Positions 17,824 through 23,141 of a DNA stretch of 23,141 nt are shown here, one piece after another. The position numbers and the translations under genes were made by a program. The stretch lies in assembly GCF_000485595.1 (NCBI RefSeq), contig NW_014577088.1, forward strand, positions 340,509-363,649, given 5' to 3'. Every line of letters begins with the position of its first letter. Within the stretch, counting starts at the first letter, position 1. The notes beneath the pieces were generated by a model. The model had not been told where the DNA came from. It ran no database searches and saw only the letters and a program-made list of their open reading frames with translations. The stretch is from Priapulus caudatus (Eukaryota > Priapulida > Priapulimorpha > Priapulimorphida > Priapulidae).

Positions 17824-19150
17824 AACGTCATACATTGTATCAGACATGCAGCGGCTTGTGCTGGGCCCTCCCTAGATCAAGCCTTGTGATGCAGCACATC
17901 AGCGTGCTGTGCTGCCACTAGATCAAACGTTGTATCAGACATCAGCGGGCTGTGCTGCCACCTAGATCACAGTAGTATCAGACTATCAGCGGCTGTGCTG
18001 CCCTATGACCTCAACGTTGTTATGCAGAGCCTATCCCGAGCGCGGCTGTGCTGGCCTCCTAGATCAAACGCTTGTGTCAGACATCTAGCGCTGTGGCTGC
18101 CCCCTAGATCACCGTTTAATCCAGACTGACTTGAGCTCGCTGCTGCTAGCCCGCTAGCCCATAGATTCAACGTTGTATCAGACTATCAGCGACTCGGGCA
18201 TGCCTGTCCCCTAATCAACGTTGTGTCAGACCATCAGGCGCTGTGCTGCCGGTCGCAGGGCTCCGCCTTGTCGACCTGCCGCCCGTGGCATAGATCACCG
18301 TTGTGCATTCAGACTATCAGTGGCTAGTGCTGCCCCCCGTCGGCTAGATCAAGCGTTGTGTCAGACAATCAGCGGCTGTGCTGCCCCTAGATCAACGTTG
18401 TACCCGTCAGACTCATAGTCAGCGTGCTGTGCTGCCCCCTAGATCACCGCTTGTATCAGACTATCAGCGGCTTGGTGCTGCCGCCCGTAGAATCAACCAT
18501 TAGTATCGAGACTATCAGCGGCTGTGCTGCCCTAGCCCCTAGATCAACGTGTATCAGACTATCAGGCGCTTGCTGCCTCGTCGGACCTAGATCAAACGTT
18601 GTATCAGACTATCGCGCTGGTGCTGCCCGTCGGGCCCTAGATAAGGCTGTGTGTATCAGGAACATATCAGGCGGCAGGCTTCGGCAATGCCCCCTAGATC
18701 AACGTTGTAATCAAGACAATCAAAGCCGGCGTGTCGCTGCCCCCCATAAGATCAAGTTGTAATCAGACTAATCAGCGGCAGTGCCTAGATCGAACGTTGT
18801 ATGCAGACTATCAGCGGCAGTCTGCCACCGGCCCTAGTCAGATCAACGTTGCGCCATCAGCCTATCGGGCTCAGCGGCAAGTTGCGCCATAAGAATCAAC
18901 GTTGTATCAGACTATCACGGCTGTGCTGCCCCCTAGATCAAGACGTTGTATCAGACTAATCAGCGGCTGTGCTGCCGCCTAAGATCACAGCGGTGTTGCT
19001 ATTCCTCAGACTATCAGCGGCTGTGCTGCGCCACCTAAGATCAACGTTGTCAGTGATCAAACGGAGCGCTTAAGCGGCTGTGCTGGCCCCTAGATAATGT
19101 TAGTATCAGACTATCAGGCGGGCACTGTGCCTGCCCGCTTAGATCGAGAC
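17824..19150 (+). repeat. 43-bp satellite, block 2 (about 26 monomers)
   Basis: Monomers consist of CAACGTTGTATCAGAC, then TATCAGCGGCTGTGCTGCC and CCCTAGAT. The octamer CAACGTTG is a perfect palindrome. The first three monomers carry the ACATCAGC-type variant, like block 1. Indels are frequent, and several monomers have a CCCGT or CGTCGG insertion between CTGCC and TAGAT. Open frames here are satellite translations. Confidence 0.9.
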
Positions 19151-19155
19151 CCGTG

Positions 19156-20410
19156 TTAAATGCAGCGGCAACTTTGAACCCTCGAAGCATAGTGTAGTTT
19201 GCTCTCATAGACGGTTTGCAACGACACCACATAGCAGCACTTAAACTCATGAACTACTCTACTATAATCGACGCGTTGGTGAAGGCGGCGTGATCGTGTG
19301 AATCTGTAATTTCTAATTATCTAGCGATGTTGGAGTAACACTCGTGGAAATAGGGGGGCGTGGCGCTAGCAGATAACTCGTGACTACTAGAAATCAACAG
19401 TAGGTAACGGGCTGACTCTTGGTCCGGCCGCTTCTGTTTCATCACCGTTCGAACACGTGCAAGCCAGCCAGCTGGTCTTCAGCTTCGCCGCTCACCGTCA
19501 GAAAAGACACCGAATGCAGCGTCGATGATCGTGCAGATGACTTTACCCTATGTGATGGTATCTGGCAATATTTCACCGCAGTCAATTATGTAACCATGTT
19601 ACTGTTCTTACAAATGTTAAAAAATGAAGCTTTGCCAAAATACGCTTTAATTTCTTTGCCACAGTCCGCCTGACATTCTGTGAAATCGGCATGAAATGCC
19701 GGCAATCCTCTTAGAGCGAGAGACACCTTTTATTGGGTGAGAAAATGACTAGGCTAGCGCAGTCGAGGTAACGAGGATCCTTGCCCAACGAGGGGAGAGT
19801 ATAGACAATTCGGTATCGGCTCTGTCTAGATGCACTCATTGGCGGAAGGGATGGGGTGCTGGCAGGCGGATCGGACTGTCCCTGGCGCAGCAGATCCGGG
19901 TGCGGGGAGATGCTGAGACCGCAAAGGCCAGGAGTTGATAGACACTGGCTGCATGAGGTCAAATACTTGCAATGGCAGGAATCTTGCCGCGAATCGCAAA
20001 CAACGAAACACTGATATGGCCGATTTAAGGTTCTTTGCTGCAGCGCTGGGTCTAATACAATTTACGATCATTAGCAGTAATAGCTGCGTAGACCACGAGT
20101 ACAGTCGACACGTGGATTGATGGCAGTCGATTGAATTCACCGAGACCGTGGCAGTGGGCGAGAGAGGTTCTAGTCGATTAAATTACTGTCGTGCATGGCA
20201 TCAAGCTCGGAACGCTGATTGGATGCAGAGATCATGATGCCCGACGCGTTGGGCCTGGGCATTATGAAGGGGCTTCGCGCATCTACGGCCTGCCCTGTCG
20301 CGTGTGATGTTTCTTCTAGAGCATATACTAAATGCACACTAATGTAGCGATTTTCGATGGTGTGTTCGCTGAGCTTTCATATTTTGGATATAAGCTAGCG
20401 GGAAACGGAA
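19156..20410. other. Unassigned sequence after the satellite
   Basis: No recognised gene. A plus-strand frame without ATG (19419-19673, 84 codons) ends just before the hairpin CGGCAT/ATGCCG (19687-19692, 19696-19701). An inverted ATGCCC...GGGCAT lies near 20238-20263. Both are weak, and nothing links them to a function. Confidence 0.4.
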
Positions 20411-21543
20411 CTTCGGCGTTGTGGACTGAAATGCATAACAGATGATGAGACTATTATATAGGAGGAACTCTTATGCCCTCTTGATACGAAGTCATACGTC
20501 AGTGTTATTTCATACAATTTCATACACGGAATGTACGAAAAAAAAAATTGTTTTCTCTAAAAGAGCTCGGGGGAAAATGGATCTGTGCCAGGTTGAATCA
20601 GTATGTTTAACGAACAGGGCGAAAAGCCCAAAGAATATACTAGATCCAAATGCGTAATAAATGTTTACGTAACTGTTATGTGGTAATATATTAAAAATTG
20701 TAATTTAAAGACTGAAATGACGCCTTCCAAAAGGTCACGCAGAAATGCTGGTATGGTTTTGGCCTTTAAAATAAATTATGGTTCCTGAGATTCAATCAAT
20801 TGTAAGAGGAATTGCGGATTACACTAGCATCACCTTTCCGCTTATATACACGAATGTTATAGATTAAATCAGCAGCTCTTCTCGTCCAGCGGGGTGGCCT
20901 CCGCCTACACCGGCAGCCATCACTCGACGGTATTATTAGTCTAAGCAGCAACACGGGAGAAGACCTACGATCAAATCCAGCAAATGTTCAGACCGTGCGG
21001 CCTAAGCATTTGACACGCCTATTCAGATAGTGACGCGCACGGGCAAGCGCAACGTGCAAATATTTATACGTATCTGGCATATATCGAATCATACAAGGGC
21101 ACTGGGCCTCGGTTTATAATCGCGAATTAGAAGTGTTTGCTCCCCCAACAGTTTGTGCCGGCGTTTCCGTATTAACGTAGGTCCGAGTAATCGACGAAGC
21201 CGCAAAGACTGACGAATTTCACATAGATTATGAAAACCTATGAGAAAGGGCCGTAAAAAAGACGACGGTACGATAAATGACGTGCCACGAGTTTTACCAC
21301 CTTTTATTTGGGTGATCAATATACGTGCGTAATTAATCTCAAAATAAATATCTATTCCATGGAAAGACCTAATATTGAAATCTGATCTAACATAGGAAAT
21401 TCTTCATAGTCAAAGTATTATGTTAACATCACTTTGCGTTTGTCTAATCCTCAGCTAATACCACCGTGAACGGAAAACCATGTAGATATGAGCTACACTT
21501 TATATTGAACCATATAAACGTCTATTGAAAATGTTGTTTTCAG
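20411..21543. other. Unassigned AT-rich sequence
   Basis: A short A tract near 20538 and the direct repeat TTTCATACA, in tandem near 20507-20526, are the only visible structure. Frames of 60-76 codons occur on both strands at chance level. No gene seen. Confidence 0.4.
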
Positions 21544-21765
21544 GCCATTGAGGCAAAACACCGATATCGTGATGAAATTGTTGCGAATATATCTGAAGAA
21601 TATGCTGCTTTGATGATAACTGAAAAATGTTTGATTACAATGACACTTCAATGGCGTCATAGTGTGTTACTAAGGTCACCACATCATCGGTCTGCTTATG
21701 TTCTTGCTCGAATTTTTATACTCATCGAACAGTTGTATGAAAGGAAAAATGCGCTAGTCGAATGA
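21544..21765 (+). CDS. Candidate terminal coding exon, unrecognised
   Basis: A strong 3' splice site, TTGTTTTCAG, ends at 21543. It opens a frame of 73 codons to TGA at 21763-21765. The frame is closed 5' by a TGA at 21526-21528, inside the would-be intron, as expected for an exon and not an intronless gene. The translation begins AIEAKHRYRDEIVANISEEY and ends LIEQLYERKNALVE. It is charged and amphipathic with no low complexity, and looks mainly helical. I recognise no family. The nearest AATAAA is distant (22347-22352). Chance remains a fair alternative at this length. Confidence 0.2.
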   Translation, partial: AIEAKHRYRDEIVANISEEYAALMITEKCLITMTLQWRHSVLLRSPHHRSAYVLARIFILIEQLYERKNALVE

Positions 21766-23141
21766 TGGTAGCTCGCCACTACCACTTTATAGGTATAACA
21801 TGTTACATGACATCGCGCAGTGCAATGACGAATGCACCTCGCAAAACGGGTATCTATGTTGCCATCTTGCCTGTTCAATAATTACAAAGCCCGTTACTTA
21901 GTTAAAAAAAAACACGGACAATACCGTTGGGCTCTAGCACCGATAAGGATCTAAGTCAACGAGAAATGCAGTTGAAGAACAAAATTAGCATGAGATCTAT
22001 ATCTATATCTGTTTTATTAATTATTAAACGCTCTATTGCGTGTAGTCAAAATGCAAAGTACATGTAGGTGCCTACTGAAGACAGCCTTTTCATGAAGAAA
22101 AAATCTGATAAATAGCACGGTGTTTAAAGCGGTTAAAATCATAAATTTTGCGCAGAGTAACAAACAAGAAAAGGTAGAACAAAACAAGAGTTATACAAGA
22201 CAAAGCAAAATATAATAGCAAAGACGCAGTATGCTTATATATTTGGTAGGGCATAACAAGGATTGCCCATTTTAAATCAATTAAGTTGTCCTACGAGAAT
22301 GGAAAAACAAGATTTTGCGACATAACGATCTAAACAATGAAGCGGAAATAAACGGCTAAGTGTAATAACTTATAAATAACTTACGCTCGGTAGCGCTTAA
22401 GATATGCGTGTTTTCATCTAGCTCTCAAACCTACAGGCGAGGGCGATCATTTTCGGTAACAGATTTGTCGAATGTAGTAATGCAACTGAAACAGACATAA
22501 TTAGGGTTAAGAATAGGGAAATATAAGTGAATCATTCGGCAGTAATCAGATGATAAACTCAAACATCCGAGATTTACTAATGTAGTTACACTTTGTAATA
22601 ACAGTGCACAGGCGAAAAAATACGAGTTTATAAGGGGCAAATTTTATACACCTCAAAGGCTAGCGAACGGCTGATCCACGCAATGCTCGAAGATCAAATG
22701 TGTTATTTCCATTCCGCCGATAAGCGCAGCTTGCTCTGCTGCTTAAAGCATGATTTAGCCTATCTCAGAAGTTTTATTGCGCTAGAACAATGGAGGCTCT
22801 CCGTATTACTGTTTAGGGCCTCACTTACCTGGTGGCCTGTCCTGTGAGGCTGCTCGTACATCGGTTTTCACGGCTGATAAGCACGTATCTGCTATTTCGG
22901 CAGCAGGAGACTTCAAGCGTCTAGTTCAGTTGATTGTGTCGCAGCGGCGCATCGTATTCCTAGTTCTCGCCTCATTCGTCGGCGTTGTCAATGTTTTTCG
23001 CGAGATTTGTTGGCCCTTTGGGCGAATAATTTCGTTCCCGGCCGGACATATCAAGCGCCGTCTCTGACTGATACCCGCCACCGCGTCGTTGCCGTAGATT
23101 TTGCTGTTCGGAGTCGCTCAGATGACGGTGATCTCTGCTTG
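21766..23141. other. Unassigned sequence to the window end
   Basis: AT-rich to about 22650, then more balanced. It includes an A tract near 21903, an AATAAA at 22347-22352 and a lone TTAGGGTTA at about 22501. No gene, RNA or array is seen; a gene continuing beyond the right edge cannot be excluded. Confidence 0.45.

Noticed and set aside
18221-18762. Frames within the satellite block
   Set aside because: They are made of repeated satellite monomers with shifting indels, with no independent evidence.
17824-19150. CRISPR-like array
   Set aside because: The repeats are directly tandem at about 43 bp with no unique spacers, and the context is eukaryotic.
19687-19701. Terminator hairpin after the 19419-19673 frame
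   Set aside because: Bacterial-type terminators do not apply in this context, there is no T tract, and the frame itself has no start codon.

Overview
This window reads as non-coding nuclear DNA from an animal-like eukaryote. It contains long simple-sequence arrays, a 43-bp satellite, a TIR element carrying TTAGGG-type repeats, scattered AT/GC palindromes and short reading frames with intron-type splice signals. There are no bacterial-style gene packing or ribosome binding sites. TTAGGG-type repeats argue against the TTAGG-type insects and fit lophotrochozoans, deuterostomes or cnidarians, but I cannot name a clade. I recognise no protein family on either strand. By a rough estimate (about 1 stop per 21 codons in six frames) dozens of open frames of 80 codons or more are expected by chance in 23 kb, so almost all open frames here need no biological explanation. 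The few I list are low-confidence candidates.

Layout. 1-580 is AT-rich, then degenerate (TG)n, then (AT)n. 775-1455 has a retroelement-style hairpin tail, a stop-interrupted frame on the minus strand, and three TATCGA motifs behind its start. 1680-3210 is a 1.5-kb purine-strand (GA)n-derived array. 3215-6290 is mixed sequence with an AP-1-centred palindrome, a stop-poor frame and a tRNA-like arm. 6300-6570 is a (CT)n-type array. 6571-10820 is mostly unremarkable apart from short direct repeats, palindromes and a chain of four hairpins at 9702-9770. 10824-11188 is the best-defined mobile element: about 347 bp, long terminal inverted repeats, a perfect 9-bp target duplication and two tracts of TTAGGG-like repeats.

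13077-13190 and 14482-16290 hold (TATC)n arrays that begin from the same AT-rich seed. The second expands into alternating (TATC)n and (CCCGT)n blocks and then (CCGT)n. Its minus strand, (GGGAC)n, is strongly G-quadruplex-prone. 16592-19150 is a 43-bp tandem satellite (about 6 plus about 26 copies) split by about 950 bp of unrelated DNA. 19156-23141 is ordinary AT-rich sequence with one candidate exon near 21544.

There is no evident pathway or operon. The window is best described as a repeat-rich, satellite-bearing heterochromatin-like or intergenic block. Many satellite copies carry scattered small indels, so either the array is old or the consensus contains long-read errors. Frame-level conclusions inherit that uncertainty.
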